From positions 496,001 to 560,000 of the forward strand of contig NZ_JAENHP010000004.1 in assembly GCF_016834655.1 (NCBI RefSeq): a stretch of DNA of 64,000 nucleotides. The letters are read 5' to 3'. The notes beneath the pieces were generated by a model. That model was not told the DNA's origin. It saw only the letters and a list, made by a program, of their open reading frames with translations, and ran no database searches. Source of the stretch: Paractinoplanes ovalisporus. GTDB taxonomy: Bacteria > Actinomycetota > Actinomycetes > Mycobacteriales > Micromonosporaceae. The position numbers and the translations under genes are program-made. Shown here one piece after another: positions 36,050 through 44,997 of the stretch; the first letter of the stretch is position 1, and each line of letters starts with the position of its first letter.

Positions 36050-37009
36050 ATGACCGAGACACCGAGCGGGGCGCTCCCAGTCCCGTACGTGCCTGGGATG
36101 TCCGGGTTGTCGATTATGGCGCGTGGTGGTTACGCGACCGTCTATCGCGCGATGCAGGACTCGGTCGGTCGTGAGGTCGCCATCAAGGTGGAAAATCGCC
36201 GCCTCGAGAGCGACCGTGACCAGGCCCGTTTCCTGCGTGAGGCGCGGGCGGCCGGGCGCATGTCGTCCCACCCGCACGTGGTCGACCTGTTCGACGTCGG
36301 TGTGACGGTCGACCAGCACCCCTACCTGATCATGGAGCTCTGCGACGGGTCGTACCTCGACCGCATGCGCCGCTCCCCGCTCGGCGCCGCCGAGACCCGC
36401 GACCTGGGCGTCAAGATCGCCGACGCGCTGGTGCACTCGCACAAAAACGGCGTTCTCCACCGCGACGTGAAGCCGGCCAACATCCTCTACTCGGAGTTCA
36501 ACACGGCCGTGCTGGCCGACTTCGGGCTGGCCGTGCTGGGCGAGATGCGCGACTCGTCGGTGACCCTCGAGGTGCTGACCCCGGCGTACGCCCCGCCCGA
36601 GATGTTCCGCCACGACGAGCCGAGCGGCGCCGTCGACGTCTACGCGCTCTGCGCCACGCTCTACGCCGTGATGAAGGGCCGCCCGCCGCGCTGGGACGGC
36701 GACCGCAGCCCCAGCCTGCTCACCCTGATGGACCTCTTCCACCAGCCGATCCCCGACCTGCCCGGGGTGCCGCCGGCGCTCACCCAGGTGCTGCGCTGGG
36801 GGATGGACAACGACCCGTCGCGCCGGCCGACCGCCCAGCAGCTGCGCGAACTGCTCACCAGCGTGCAGCTCAACCCGCCGATCAACTACGTGCCGCCGCC
36901 CCGGCCCTCGTCGAGCGACGACACCCCGACCATCCGCAACCCGCGGTCGGCCAAGACCCCGAAGAAGAAGTGGCCCTTCGGCGGCCTACTCGGGAGCCAG
37001 GACCGCTAG
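36050..37009 (+). CDS. Cytoplasmic serine/threonine protein kinase
   Basis: 319 residues from ATG 36050 (AGGAG upstream). All Hanks motifs are visible: Gly loop ARGGYATVYRA, Lys in VAIKVEN, HRDVKPANIL in the catalytic loop, ADFGLAVLG, and the APE-like PAYAPPEMF. The kinase domain ends near 275; a short tail (TPTIRNPRSAKTPKKKWPFGG) is basic and rich in Thr-Pro, possibly autophosphorylated. No membrane span or sensor domain, so it is a soluble kinase. It follows the cyclase by 51 bp. Its last 24 bp overlap the end of the convergent carboxylase gene. Confidence 0.93.
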   Translation: MTETPSGALPVPYVPGMSGLSIMARGGYATVYRAMQDSVGREVAIKVENRRLESDRDQARFLREARAAGRMSSHPHVVDLFDVGVTVDQHPYLIMELCDGSYLDRMRRSPLGAAETRDLGVKIADALVHSHKNGVLHRDVKPANILYSEFNTAVLADFGLAVLGEMRDSSVTLEVLTPAYAPPEMFRHDEPSGAVDVYALCATLYAVMKGRPPRWDGDRSPSLLTLMDLFHQPIPDLPGVPPALTQVLRWGMDNDPSRRPTAQQLRELLTSVQLNPPINYVPPPRPSSSDDTPTIRNPRSAKTPKKKWPFGGLLGSQDR

Positions 37010-38992
37010 CAGTTCGCCGGTGTCGACCTCGGTCCCCGGGTGCACCGGCAGCGAGGCGACCACCCCGGCGCTGGGCGCGTGCACGGGATGCTCCAGCTTC
37101 ATCGCTTCGAGGGTCAAGAGCAGTTCCCCGGCCCGTACGCGTTGACCCGGCACCACAAGCACACGACGCACGGCCCCGGGCAATGGAGCGATCAACGAGC
37201 CCTCAACCGCATCGGGCGCGGGCAGCGGGAACCGGGACAGGGCCCGCAGCGCCACCGAGCCCTCCGGACTGTCCACGTACGAGACCTCACCCACCCGGTG
37301 CACGTTGAAGGTCAGCCGGATGCCGTTGACGTCGAGCACCACCCGCTCGTCACTCGCCTGCACGACCAGCGTCTCGGGGTAGTCGGCGGCCACCGGCGCC
37401 TGCCCGAGGCCGGCCAGGTCGAGCTCCTCGGGGTCGACCGTGCGCACCCACCAGCCGGCCAGCTCGCCGTGCCGGTTCATGCGGTAACCGACCTCGACCG
37501 GGCCGGCCGGGCCGTCGTACACGGCGGTCTGGGAGCCGGACGGGACGTTGCGCCAGCCCGAGGGCAGCGTGCCCAGCACGGCGGCACCGGCCCGGCGGGC
37601 GGCGGCGCCGGCCAGGGCCGCGGCCAGACACGACAGGCGTACGGCGTCCACCGCCGACAGCAGCGGGGCGAACACCTCGGGCCGCCGGTCGAGGAACCCG
37701 GTGTCGACGTCGCCGGTGCGGAACGCGTGGTGGCGCAGGGCCCGCACCAGCAGGTCGCGGTTGGTGGCGACACCGTGGATCTGGGCCCGGGTCAGCGCCG
37801 AGGCCAGCATCCGGGCCGCCTCCTGCCGGGTCGGGGCCCAGGCGATCAGCTTGGCCAGCGTGGAGTCGTGGTGCACGCCGATCACCGAGCCGTCCTGCAC
37901 CCCGGCGTCGAGCCGCAGGCCGGGCGCGGGCAGCGGGCGGAACCGGCTCGCGACGTCGGGCACGGCGAACCGGTGCAGCGTGCCGGTCGCGGGCAGCCAC
38001 GCGTAGGCCGGGTCCTCGGCGCACAGCCGCACCTCGATCGCGTGACCGCGGATCGGCGGCGGGCCCGGCATCGGCAGGCTGCCGCCCTCCGAGACCAGCA
38101 GTTGCAGGCGTACGACGTCGTAGCCCGACACGCACTCGGTGACCGCGTGCTCGGCCTGCAGGGTCGGGGTCAGCTCGAGGAACCAGAAGTCACCGTTCGG
38201 GTCGAGCAGGAACTCGACCGCGCCCGCGCCCACATAGCCGAGCGCCCGGACGGTGACGATCGCCGCCCGGCACAGCTCCTCCCGCAGCCCCGGATCGACG
38301 GCCGGCGACGGCGTCTCCTCGACGATCTTCTGGTAGCGGCGCTGGATCGAGCACTCGCGCTCGCCGAACGGGATCACCGCGCCGTGCTCGTCGGCGATGA
38401 TCGGCACCTCGATGTGGCGCACGTCCTCGACGTACGGCTCGCAGTAGACCTCGCCCCCCACCTCGCGCCGGGTGGAGGCGAGCGCCTCGACCAGGGTGGC
38501 CGAGTCGCGGACGACCCGCAGGCCGGTGCCGCCGAGACCGGTGTCCGGCTTGATCAGCACCGGGAAGCCGGGCACCTCGGACGGGTCGGTGAAGCTCGGC
38601 AGCACCGGCACCCGGGCCTCGGCCACCAGCATCTTGGTCTCGCGCTTGCTGCGCAGCACCCCGAGCGTCTTGGCCGGGGCCCCGACCCAGATCATGCCGG
38701 CGTCGGCCACTGCCGAGGCGAAGTCGGGGTCCTCGGCCAGCTCGCCGATGCCGGGGTGGATCGCGTTCGCGCCCGACCGCTGGGCGGCCGTGATGATGAG
38801 GTCGCCGCGCAGGTACGACGATCGCGGCGTGCCGCCGTCGAGGCGTACGGCGTAATCCGCCTCGGCGACGTGGGGAGCGTCGGAGTCGGCCTCGGCATAG
38901 ACGGCGACCGTCTCGATCCCGACCAGGCGGCAGGTGGCGAACACCCGGCGGGCGGTCTCGCCACGATCGGCCACCAGAAGACGTCGGATCAC
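36986..38992 (-). CDS. Biotin carboxylase/BCCP-like protein with altered active site
   Basis: 668 residues with the layout of acyl-CoA carboxylase alpha subunits: biotin carboxylase (1-445), linker, and C-terminal biotinyl domain with EAMKLEHPV (biotinylated Lys632). Retained parts are ADRGETARRV, ECSIQRRYQKIVEE with Lys222 and the Glu in GAVEFL. But the catalytic segment reads FLELTPTLQAEHAVTE, where the usual Asn and Arg (E. coli AccC Asn290 and Arg292) are Thr275 and Thr277. The Gly-rich ATP loop is TGLGGTGLR instead of GGGGKGM, and the HPGYGFLSEN motif reads HPGIGELAED. Carboxylase activity is therefore doubtful. ATGA overlap with the upstream carboxyltransferase-like gene. Confidence 0.85.
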   Translation of the reverse strand: MIRRLLVADRGETARRVFATCRLVGIETVAVYAEADSDAPHVAEADYAVRLDGGTPRSSYLRGDLIITAAQRSGANAIHPGIGELAEDPDFASAVADAGMIWVGAPAKTLGVLRSKRETKMLVAEARVPVLPSFTDPSEVPGFPVLIKPDTGLGGTGLRVVRDSATLVEALASTRREVGGEVYCEPYVEDVRHIEVPIIADEHGAVIPFGERECSIQRRYQKIVEETPSPAVDPGLREELCRAAIVTVRALGYVGAGAVEFLLDPNGDFWFLELTPTLQAEHAVTECVSGYDVVRLQLLVSEGGSLPMPGPPPIRGHAIEVRLCAEDPAYAWLPATGTLHRFAVPDVASRFRPLPAPGLRLDAGVQDGSVIGVHHDSTLAKLIAWAPTRQEAARMLASALTRAQIHGVATNRDLLVRALRHHAFRTGDVDTGFLDRRPEVFAPLLSAVDAVRLSCLAAALAGAAARRAGAAVLGTLPSGWRNVPSGSQTAVYDGPAGPVEVGYRMNRHGELAGWWVRTVDPEELDLAGLGQAPVAADYPETLVVQASDERVVLDVNGIRLTFNVHRVGEVSYVDSPEGSVALRALSRFPLPAPDAVEGSLIAPLPGAVRRVLVVPGQRVRAGELLLTLEAMKLEHPVHAPSAGVVASLPVHPGTEVDTGELLAVLAPE

Positions 38993-40326
38993 TGGTCTAC
39001 CTTTCCGGGTCGGAACGCGCCGACGTGCCCGGCGCCCTCGACGGCCGCGCTGTGCACGGCGGAGAGGCAGAGTCCCAGGACGGTGCGTGTGTCACGGGGG
39101 TCGATGACGCCGTCGTCGTCGCTCGCCGCGGGGCCGTCGGCCGGCCAGCTGAAGGCGAAGCGGGGATCGCCGGTGCGTCCGGTGTTGAGCGAGAGCAGCG
39201 GCACGGTGGAATGCGCCAGCGCGTCCACCGCCCCGGAGCCGAGCGTGCCGGCGTCGTCGCGCCGGAACAGCAGCAGCGACGTGTCGGTGGCGTTGGCGAG
39301 CTGGATGAAGTGCACGGCCTTCTGGGTGTCGACCGCCGTCTGCGGACCGTCCGAGGTGGCGAGCACCCCGATCGGGTAACCGTGCAGCTCACCCCAGCCG
39401 GCCAGGACGGCGGCGCCGACGGCCGGCTTGAACTCGTCGAACTCGCTGCCGTCGAGCAGCCGGGCCAGCACCTCGCGCGGGTCGAACAGGGTCGACGGCC
39501 CGGCCAGGGCGAGCAGGTCCTCGGCGTCGTACTTGGGCTCGCCGGGCGGGGACGTGCGGGGTGCCGGGCCGCACTTGCGCCAGTTCAGGCGGCGGACGCA
39601 CTGACGGGCCAGGCGCAGGGCGTCGCGCTCGTCCTCGGCCAGCTGATCGGCCGGGGCGGTGGGCGTCTTGCGTACGTCGGAGCCGTTGGTGCCGGGCCTC
39701 GGGCGTGGGTGCGTCAGCATCTTGGCGTGCCCGCGCACCATGATCGTGTAGTCCGAGAGCGCCGGCAGGTACGCCGTGTCTCCGCTGGTCGGCCCGAAGA
39801 CGACGCTGATCGTGGGCACGCGCCGGGTGGACAGCCGGCTCAGGTCGCGCGCTATGCCGCCGCCCGGCGGGGTTCCGGCCCCCGGGCTCTCGGCGGCCGA
39901 CTCGACCAGGTTGACCAGCGGCAGCCGGTCGGTCGAGGCGATGCGGGCGGCCCGGCGGATCTTCTCGACCGCGTACGGGTTGACCGCCGTTCCCTCGACC
40001 GTGGGGTCGGTGGCGATGATCACGCATTCGACGGCCTCGACCACGCCGATGCCGGTGACCACGCCGGCGCCCACCGGGAACTCGGTGCCCCAGCCGGCCA
40101 CCGGCGAGAGCTCCAGGAACGGGGCGTCCTGGTCGACCAGCATCTCGATCCGTTCCCGGGGCAGCAGCTTGCCGCGGGCGTGGTGCCGGGTGACCGCGCG
40201 CTCGCCGCCGCCGGCGCGGGCCTCCTCGATGGCCGCCTCCAGCCGGTCGAGCCGGTCGAGGGTGGCGTTGCGGGCCTCCGGATAGCCGGGGGTGCGCGGG
40301 TCGAGGGCGGTGTCGAGCACGGTCAC
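38989..40326 (-). CDS. Carboxyltransferase-like protein with altered oxyanion holes
   Basis: 445 residues, shorter than the usual 510-540 of acyl-CoA carboxylase beta subunits. The N-terminal crotonase-fold half has LDRLEAAIEEARAGGGERAV, HARGKLLPRERIEMLVD and NPYAVEKIRRAARIA, clear family landmarks. Expected oxyanion motifs are changed: DSGGA becomes ESAAES (142-147) and the second, GSCTAGGAY in MCC-type enzymes, is GPTSGDTAY (178-186). The C-terminal half keeps YPIGVLATSDGPQTAVDTQKAV but the final portion is abbreviated. GTG 40326-40324 has GGGGTG upstream. Coupled to the biotin carboxylase-like gene; the two may be a non-canonical or inactive complex. Confidence 0.82.
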   Translation of the reverse strand: MTVLDTALDPRTPGYPEARNATLDRLDRLEAAIEEARAGGGERAVTRHHARGKLLPRERIEMLVDQDAPFLELSPVAGWGTEFPVGAGVVTGIGVVEAVECVIIATDPTVEGTAVNPYAVEKIRRAARIASTDRLPLVNLVESAAESPGAGTPPGGGIARDLSRLSTRRVPTISVVFGPTSGDTAYLPALSDYTIMVRGHAKMLTHPRPRPGTNGSDVRKTPTAPADQLAEDERDALRLARQCVRRLNWRKCGPAPRTSPPGEPKYDAEDLLALAGPSTLFDPREVLARLLDGSEFDEFKPAVGAAVLAGWGELHGYPIGVLATSDGPQTAVDTQKAVHFIQLANATDTSLLLFRRDDAGTLGSGAVDALAHSTVPLLSLNTGRTGDPRFAFSWPADGPAASDDDGVIDPRDTRTVLGLCLSAVHSAAVEGAGHVGAFRPGKVDQ

Positions 40327-40491
40327 GTCGGCACCCCGATGCGCTGTACGCCCGCCACCATGTTCAAAGCCGCGCCCTCTCGTATCCGCCGGTGCCTCTC
40401 GACCACCTCCGTAACGAGTGGTTGAGCGGGTGCGACACGGATGCGAAAGAGGGCGTTTTGTACCCTTTCAAGGGGTAATGCATAGACTTCT

Positions 40492-40519
40492 AGGGGCCGC
40501 CCCCGATGGGACGGCCCCT
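40492..40519 (-). terminator. crp terminator
   Basis: Eight-bp stem AGGGGCCG/CGGCCCCT (40492-40499 with 40512-40519) with an inner CCC/GGG stem. Just beyond the crp stop. The 213-bp spacer also holds the imperfect palindrome TACCCTTTCAAGGGGTA (40461-40477), possibly an operator for the carboxylase pair. Confidence 0.65.
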
Positions 40520-40539
40520 GGATGACGTTCGTCGTTGGC

Positions 40540-41217
40540 TCAGACGCGAGCGCGGCGCGCGAGACGCTCCGGGTCGAGGATGATCACGCTCTTGCCGTCG
40601 AGCCGCAGCCAGGCGCGGGAGGCGAAGTCGGCCAGGGCCTTGTTCACCGTCTCGCGGGACGCCCCGACGAGCTGAGCCAGCTCCTCCTGGGTGAGATCGT
40701 GCGTGACGCGGAGCACACCGCCGTCGCGGGTGCCGAACCGGCCCGCCATCTGCAGCAGGTTCTTCGCGACCCGGCCGGGGACGTCGGTGAAGATCAGGTC
40801 GGCCAGGGCGTCGTTCGTGCGGCGCAGGCGGCGGGCGAGCACCCGCAGCAGCTGCTCGGCGATTTCGGGGCGGTTGTTCAGCCACGGACGCAACGACGTC
40901 TTCTTGAGCCGGGCCATGCGGGCGTCGGTCACCGCGGTCGCGGTCGCCGTGCGCGGGCCGGGGTCGAACAGGGAGAGCTCGCCGACCATGTCGGACGGGC
41001 CCATGATCGATACGAGGTTCTGCCGGCCGTCGGCAGCGCGCCGGCCCAGCTTGATCTTGCCGGACAGCACGATGTACAGGCTGTCACCGGCCTCGCCCTC
41101 GTTGAACAGGACGTCGCCCTTGCGGACTTCGACCGTGTCCATCTCTTTGGCGAGCGCCTCGGCGGCCTCCGGGTCTACGCCCTGGAAGATCCCGCTGCGC
41201 GCCAGTACCTCATCCAT
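40540..41217 (-). CDS. crp: CRP/FNR-family cAMP-responsive regulator
   Basis: 225 residues. ATG 41217-41215 has GGAGG seven nt upstream and is preferred to 41241. Actinobacterial CRP/GlxR proteins are global cAMP-binding regulators. The cyclic-nucleotide domain (1-120) has [20 protein letters not shown] and the binding cassette [17 protein letters not shown] with the conserved Glu and Arg. The HTH is [20 protein letters not shown], followed by [11 protein letters not shown]. The position next to nth matches Rv3676/SCO3571. A cyclase gene sits 5 kb away. Confidence 0.95.
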   Translation of the reverse strand: MDEVLARSGIFQGVDPEAAEALAKEMDTVEVRKGDVLFNEGEAGDSLYIVLSGKIKLGRRAADGRQNLVSIMGPSDMVGELSLFDPGPRTATATAVTDARMARLKKTSLRPWLNNRPEIAEQLLRVLARRLRRTNDALADLIFTDVPGRVAKNLLQMAGRFGTRDGGVLRVTHDLTQEELAQLVGASRETVNKALADFASRAWLRLDGKSVIILDPERLARRARV

Positions 41218-41422
41218 CGCCGCACCTCCGAACACGCGCAACGCCTGCGCTCGATCAGTCTAGGCGCACGCGGGCGGGAATCGGGCGGGCACCCCTTGAT
41301 CTAGATACCGCAGGGTAACCACTCCGACCGTGACGGGCAGTATTTTTCGTCGCCGGGTGGAGGCAACGACAAGCCTTTCGACGGTTCGTCCGCGTCGCCA
41401 CCTGAAGGTATCGTCGCCGTCG

Positions 41423-42619
41423 ATGAATTCCCACCCCCCGCATCGAAGGCCAGGCATTTTCGGGCGACCTGTCCTTACTATCACTATTGTCCTGGCCGCG
41501 CTGGCCGGAATCGGTGCCGGAAGTGTCGCTTTTGCGAATCGGCAATCCGACGACGAGTCGGCATCGTCGTGGCAGGAGCCTCGTGATGCGGCGGCGCCGT
41601 CCGACTCTGCCGCCCCCACCTCCGCTCCCACTGAGAAGGCCGCTGCTGAGGGGACCGTCACACTCTCGGCCACCGGCGACATCATGATGAGCAACGCGCC
41701 GAATCGGATGCCGCCCGCGAACGGTGAGGGATTCTTCGACTCGGTCAAAGAGGCGCTCGCCTCCGACCTCGTGATGGGCAACCTCGAGCAGCCGTTGACC
41801 GAGAACACCGGCGCCTCCAAGTGCGGGTCGCCGCCGTCGCCGAACTGCTTCGCGTTCCGCTCGCCGCCCTCCTACGTCAAGCACCTCAAGGCCGGCGGCT
41901 TCGATCTCGTCAACACCGCCAACAACCACGCCAAGGACTTCGGTACGCAGGGCGCGCGCAACACCCGGGCGGTGCTCGACGAGGCCGGCATCCAGGCCAC
42001 CGGCAACACCGACGAGATCACGGTGTCCGAGGTCAACGGGGTCAAGGTGGCGGTCGTCGGCTTCTCCTCGTACGCCGGAGCCAACAGCCTCATCGACCTC
42101 GACCAGGCCCGGTCCGTGGTCGAGCAGGCCGGGCAACAGGCCGACCTGGTCGTCGTGCAGGTGCACATGGGCGCCGAGGGCTCCGACGAGCAGCACGTGA
42201 AGCCCGGCACCGAGACGTTCCACGGCGAGAACCGCGGCGACCCGATCAAGTTCAGCCACGCCGTGATCGACGCCGGCGCCGACCTGGTCGTGGGACACGG
42301 GCCGCACGTGCTCCGGGGCATGGAGTTCTACAACGGCAAGCTGATCGCCTACAGCCTCGGCAACTTCGCCGGGGGCGGTCGCACGCTGTCCCGTACGGGG
42401 GTGCTCAAGTACGGCGGGATCCTGCAGGTCACGCTGGGGCCGGACGGGTCGTACGCGGGGGGCAAGCTGCTCTCGACCTATATGAACTCGAACGGCCTGC
42501 CGACCCTGGACACGCAGAACGAGCAGGGCCGCAAGCTGGTCTCGCAGCTCAGCGCGGCCGACTTCCCCGACACGGGTGCCAAGATCTCCTCGGACGGGTC
42601 GATCACCCCGTCCGCGTGA
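41423..42619 (+). CDS. CapA-family (PGA_cap) metallophosphatase-like protein
   Basis: 398 residues from ATG 41423; an in-frame GTG at 41330 would add 31 residues without better support. One N-terminal membrane span (LTITIVLAALAGIGAGSVAF) and a disordered Ser/Ala/Pro/Glu linker to residue 75 place the domain outside the cell. The PGA_cap fold is shown by LSATGDIMMSNAPNRM (metal Asp), MGNLEQPLT (Asn-Glu), VNTANNHAKDFG (Asn-His), VVQVHMGAEG (His) and VVGHGPHVLRGMEFYNGKLI (His). CapA-type proteins take part in polyglutamate capsule or other envelope polymers. No capB/C genes nearby. Not part of the mycobacterial order. Confidence 0.88.
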   Translation: MNSHPPHRRPGIFGRPVLTITIVLAALAGIGAGSVAFANRQSDDESASSWQEPRDAAAPSDSAAPTSAPTEKAAAEGTVTLSATGDIMMSNAPNRMPPANGEGFFDSVKEALASDLVMGNLEQPLTENTGASKCGSPPSPNCFAFRSPPSYVKHLKAGGFDLVNTANNHAKDFGTQGARNTRAVLDEAGIQATGNTDEITVSEVNGVKVAVVGFSSYAGANSLIDLDQARSVVEQAGQQADLVVVQVHMGAEGSDEQHVKPGTETFHGENRGDPIKFSHAVIDAGADLVVGHGPHVLRGMEFYNGKLIAYSLGNFAGGGRTLSRTGVLKYGGILQVTLGPDGSYAGGKLLSTYMNSNGLPTLDTQNEQGRKLVSQLSAADFPDTGAKISSDGSITPSA

Positions 42620-42655
42620 CGATTTCCTGTCGTAGGGGCGACGTACTCTTTAGCG

Positions 42656-43459
42656 GTGACTCTGGTGGCCCGGTCGGCGAAGCGGTTCTCGACGGAAACG
42701 CCCATCGGGCGCAAGCGGCGGGCCCGCAAGATGGCCCGCGTCCTGGCCGAGACGCATCCCGACGCGCACTGCGAGCTCGACTTCACCACCCCGCTCGAGC
42801 TGGCCGTGGCCACGGTCCTGTCCGCCCAGACCACCGACGTCCGGGTCAACCAGGTCACGCCGGTGTTGTTCAAGCGCTACCAGAGCGCGGCTGACTACGC
42901 GGCGGCCGACCGCACCGAGCTCGAGACCCTGCTCAAGCCCACCGGTTTCTTCCGCGCCAAGACCGACTCGCTGATCAAGCTGGGCCAGGCCCTGATCGAG
43001 CGGCACGACGGGGTGCTCCCGGCCACGCTCGACGAGCTGGTGGCGCTGCCCGGCGTCGGGCGCAAGACGGCCAACGTGATCCTCGGCAACGCGTTCGGCG
43101 TCCCCGGCATCACGGTCGACACCCATTTCCGGCGCCTCACGAACCGCTTCGGCTGGGTCACCGAGGACGACCCGGTCAAGATCGAGTTCCTGGTCGCCGA
43201 CCTGATCGAGAAGCGCGACTGGACCATGCTGTCGCACCGGGTGATCTTCCACGGGCGCCGGGTCTGTCACGCGCGCAAGCCGGCCTGCGGCGCCTGCACG
43301 CTGGCGTCCATGTGCCCGTCCTACGGCACCGGCCCGACCGAGGCGGCCGCCGCGGCGAAGCTGCTCAAGGGGCCGCGCGCCCGCGAGCTGGCCGTGGCCG
43401 CCGGGGTTGATCCGGCGCTCGTGCCGGCCGCGGCGGTCGTCGCGCCGGACGTTCCGTGA
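42656..43459 (+). CDS. nth: Endonuclease III
   Basis: 267 residues from GTG 42656. DNA glycosylase/AP lyase for oxidised pyrimidines. The helix-hairpin-helix [18 protein letters not shown] contains the catalytic Lys, and the following [14 protein letters not shown] the catalytic Asp. The 4Fe-4S loop is [17 protein letters not shown] (Cys-x6-Cys-x2-Cys-x5-Cys). There is a short basic N-terminal extension and a C-terminal Ala-rich tail. TACTCT lies 6 nt before GTG and no Shine-Dalgarno is seen: a probable leaderless mRNA. Its stop overlaps the next start (GTGA), beginning the coupled run nth - thioredoxin lipoprotein - Nudix. Confidence 0.96.
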   Translation: MTLVARSAKRFSTETPIGRKRRARKMARVLAETHPDAHCELDFTTPLELAVATVLSAQTTDVRVNQVTPVLFKRYQSAADYAAADRTELETLLKPTGFFRAKTDSLIKLGQALIERHDGVLPATLDELVALPGVGRKTANVILGNAFGVPGITVDTHFRRLTNRFGWVTEDDPVKIEFLVADLIEKRDWTMLSHRVIFHGRRVCHARKPACGACTLASMCPSYGTGPTEAAAAAKLLKGPRARELAVAAGVDPALVPAAAVVAPDVP

Positions 43460-44214
43460 GTTCCCCGCGGCCGTCCGCCGCACCGCCGCACCCGTTGGCG
43501 GCACCGAACCCGCCGCTTGCCGCGCCGATCCACCCTCCGTCCGCGGCGCCCGTTCGTTCGTCCGCGGCGCCCGTTCGTCCGTCCGCGGCGCCTGCTCGTC
43601 CGTCCGCGGATCTGCGGAAACGGCTGCTTGTGGCGCCGCTCGTGTTGTTGCTGGCCGGGGTCGCCGCCTGCACCAGTGATGAGCCGACCGTTGCCGCGCC
43701 GTTTGCCGGCTGCGAGGCCCTGACCGCTCCGCCACCGTCGGCTCCGGCATCAGCCGTGCCGTCCTCGGCCTCTCCGGCTGCGGGCGGTTCCGCGATGGCG
43801 AGCCTGCCCGATCTGACGCTGCCCTGCTTCACCGGCGACGACCAGGTCTCGCTGCGCGAGGTGCGGGGACCGGCGGTGATCAACCTGTGGGCCTCGTGGT
43901 GCGGGCCGTGCCGAGCCGAGCTGCCCGTGATGCAGAGCCTGGCCGACCAGACGGCGGGGCGGCTCACCGTGCTCGGCGTCGACACCGGCGACCAGCGCGA
44001 CAAGGGCGCCTCCTTCGCCGTCGACGCGGGCGTGCGCATGCCGACCCTGTTCGACGAGAAGAGCACGTTGCTCAACAACCTGGGCCGGATCAACCTGCCG
44101 ATCACGCTCTTCGTCGATGCGGGCGGGAAGACGTACGTACACCCTCTGCCGTTGAAAGCCCCCGAGCTGGCCGAACTCGTCGGCACGCACACCGGCGTGA
44201 CGGTGACCCCGTGA
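43456..44214 (+). CDS. TlpA-like thioredoxin lipoprotein
   Basis: 252 residues from GTG 43456. Unusually, 50 residues of Pro/Ala/Ser repeats ([21 protein letters not shown]) precede the lipoprotein signal [19 protein letters not shown], with lipid Cys72. A Pro/Ser linker leads to the thioredoxin fold with active site [13 protein letters not shown] (Cys149, Cys152) and the cis-Pro in [10 protein letters not shown]. It is probably an extracytoplasmic disulfide reductase, resembling ResA/TlpA and Rv3673c in place and type. Stop overlaps the Nudix gene as GTGA. The repeats come from a 21-bp tandem DNA repeat. Confidence 0.9.
   Translation: MSSPRPSAAPPHPLAAPNPPLAAPIHPPSAAPVRSSAAPVRPSAAPARPSADLRKRLLVAPLVLLLAGVAACTSDEPTVAAPFAGCEALTAPPPSAPASAVPSSASPAAGGSAMASLPDLTLPCFTGDDQVSLREVRGPAVINLWASWCGPCRAELPVMQSLADQTAGRLTVLGVDTGDQRDKGASFAVDAGVRMPTLFDEKSTLLNNLGRINLPITLFVDAGGKTYVHPLPLKAPELAELVGTHTGVTVTP
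43541..43610 (+). repeat. 21-bp tandem repeat inside the thioredoxin gene
   Basis: Three consecutive 21-bp copies (43541, 43562, 43583) and a partial fourth starting CCGCGGC/A. They encode the heptads AAPVR(S/P)S. In-frame copy-number change would lengthen or shorten the N-terminus without harming the enzyme domain. Confidence 0.85.
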
Positions 44215-44918
44215 GCCGGGGACGTGTGCTCGGGCGCCCCGACGGCCTGCCGCGATGGTTCGACCCGCTGCTCACCCGGGTCGCGAACTGCCGCACCGAA
44301 GACTTCACCACCCTGCGGCCCCCGGCCGGCGGTGGACGGCCCAGCGCCGTACTCGTGCTGATCGGCGAGGGGGAAATCGGCCCCGACCTGCTGGTGCTGC
44401 AGCGCGCGGCGACGATGCGGAACCACGCGGGGCAGCCCGCTTTCCCCGGCGGCGCCACCGACCTCGACGACATCGACTCGGTGGCCACGGCGTTGCGCGA
44501 GGCGAACGAGGAGGTCGGACTCGAGCCGTCCAGCGCCGAGGTGCTGGCGCTGCTGCCCGACCTCTACATCCCGGTCAGCTCGTTCGTGGTCACGCCCGTG
44601 CTGGCGTGGTGGCGGCAACCCCATCCGGTGAGCCCGCGTCAGCCGGCCGAGGTCGCCCACGTGGCGAGGTTGCCGATCAGTGAACTGGTGGACCCCGGGA
44701 ACCGTATCCGGGTGCGGCACCCCAGCGGCTGGATCGGTCCGGCCTTCCAGGTCCGGGGTCTGCTCGTCTGGGGCTTCACGGCAGGGGTGATCTCGACGTT
44801 GCTCGACATGGGTGGCTGGGCCCGGCCGTGGGAGCCGGGAGCCCTGGTCGACCTGCCCGACGCGAGCGCCCCGGTGCCCGCCGCGCGTGGCGGAGCGCCC
44901 GACGAGGTTCTGCCATGA
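44211..44918 (+). CDS. Nudix hydrolase (CoA pyrophosphatase type)
   Basis: 235 residues from GTG 44211, overlapping the thioredoxin stop as GTGA. The CoA-pyrophosphatase signature LLVLQRAATMRNHAGQPAFP precedes the Nudix box GGATDLDDIDSVATALREAN-EEVGLE, here with Asp for the first Glu, the rest intact (REANEEVGL). CoA-type Nudix enzymes cleave CoA to phosphopantetheine and 3',5'-ADP; the exact substrate is inferred from the signature. The gene occupies the place of Rv3672c, upstream of marP. Confidence 0.92.
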   Translation: MSRGRVLGRPDGLPRWFDPLLTRVANCRTEDFTTLRPPAGGGRPSAVLVLIGEGEIGPDLLVLQRAATMRNHAGQPAFPGGATDLDDIDSVATALREANEEVGLEPSSAEVLALLPDLYIPVSSFVVTPVLAWWRQPHPVSPRQPAEVAHVARLPISELVDPGNRIRVRHPSGWIGPAFQVRGLLVWGFTAGVISTLLDMGGWARPWEPGALVDLPDASAPVPAARGGAPDEVLP

Positions 44919-44940
44919 CCCGGGTCTGGCTTCCCACCTC

Positions 44941-44997
44941 TACCCTGGGTGAGTGTCCGTGGTCGATTTCTACGCTGGGTGAGGGTCCGTGGTCGAT
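44941..44997 (+). repeat. Duplicated translation-start region before marP
   Basis: Two copies of a 27-bp block (44941-44967 and 44971-44997) differing at two bases, period 30 bp. Each holds GGGTGAG and GTGGTCGAT. The first copy yields a 7-codon mini-ORF (GTG 44959 to TGA 44980-44982) whose stop falls in the Shine-Dalgarno-like tract of the second copy, where marP begins. Confidence 0.85.

Noticed and set aside
36986..40326. Calling the carboxylase pair functional acetyl/propionyl-CoA carboxylase.
   Set aside because: Key residues are changed in both subunits, so only similarity is claimed.
44919..44988. Mini-ORF at 44959-44982 as a gene in its own right.
   Set aside because: Seven codons created by the duplication of the marP start; treated as a regulatory feature instead.
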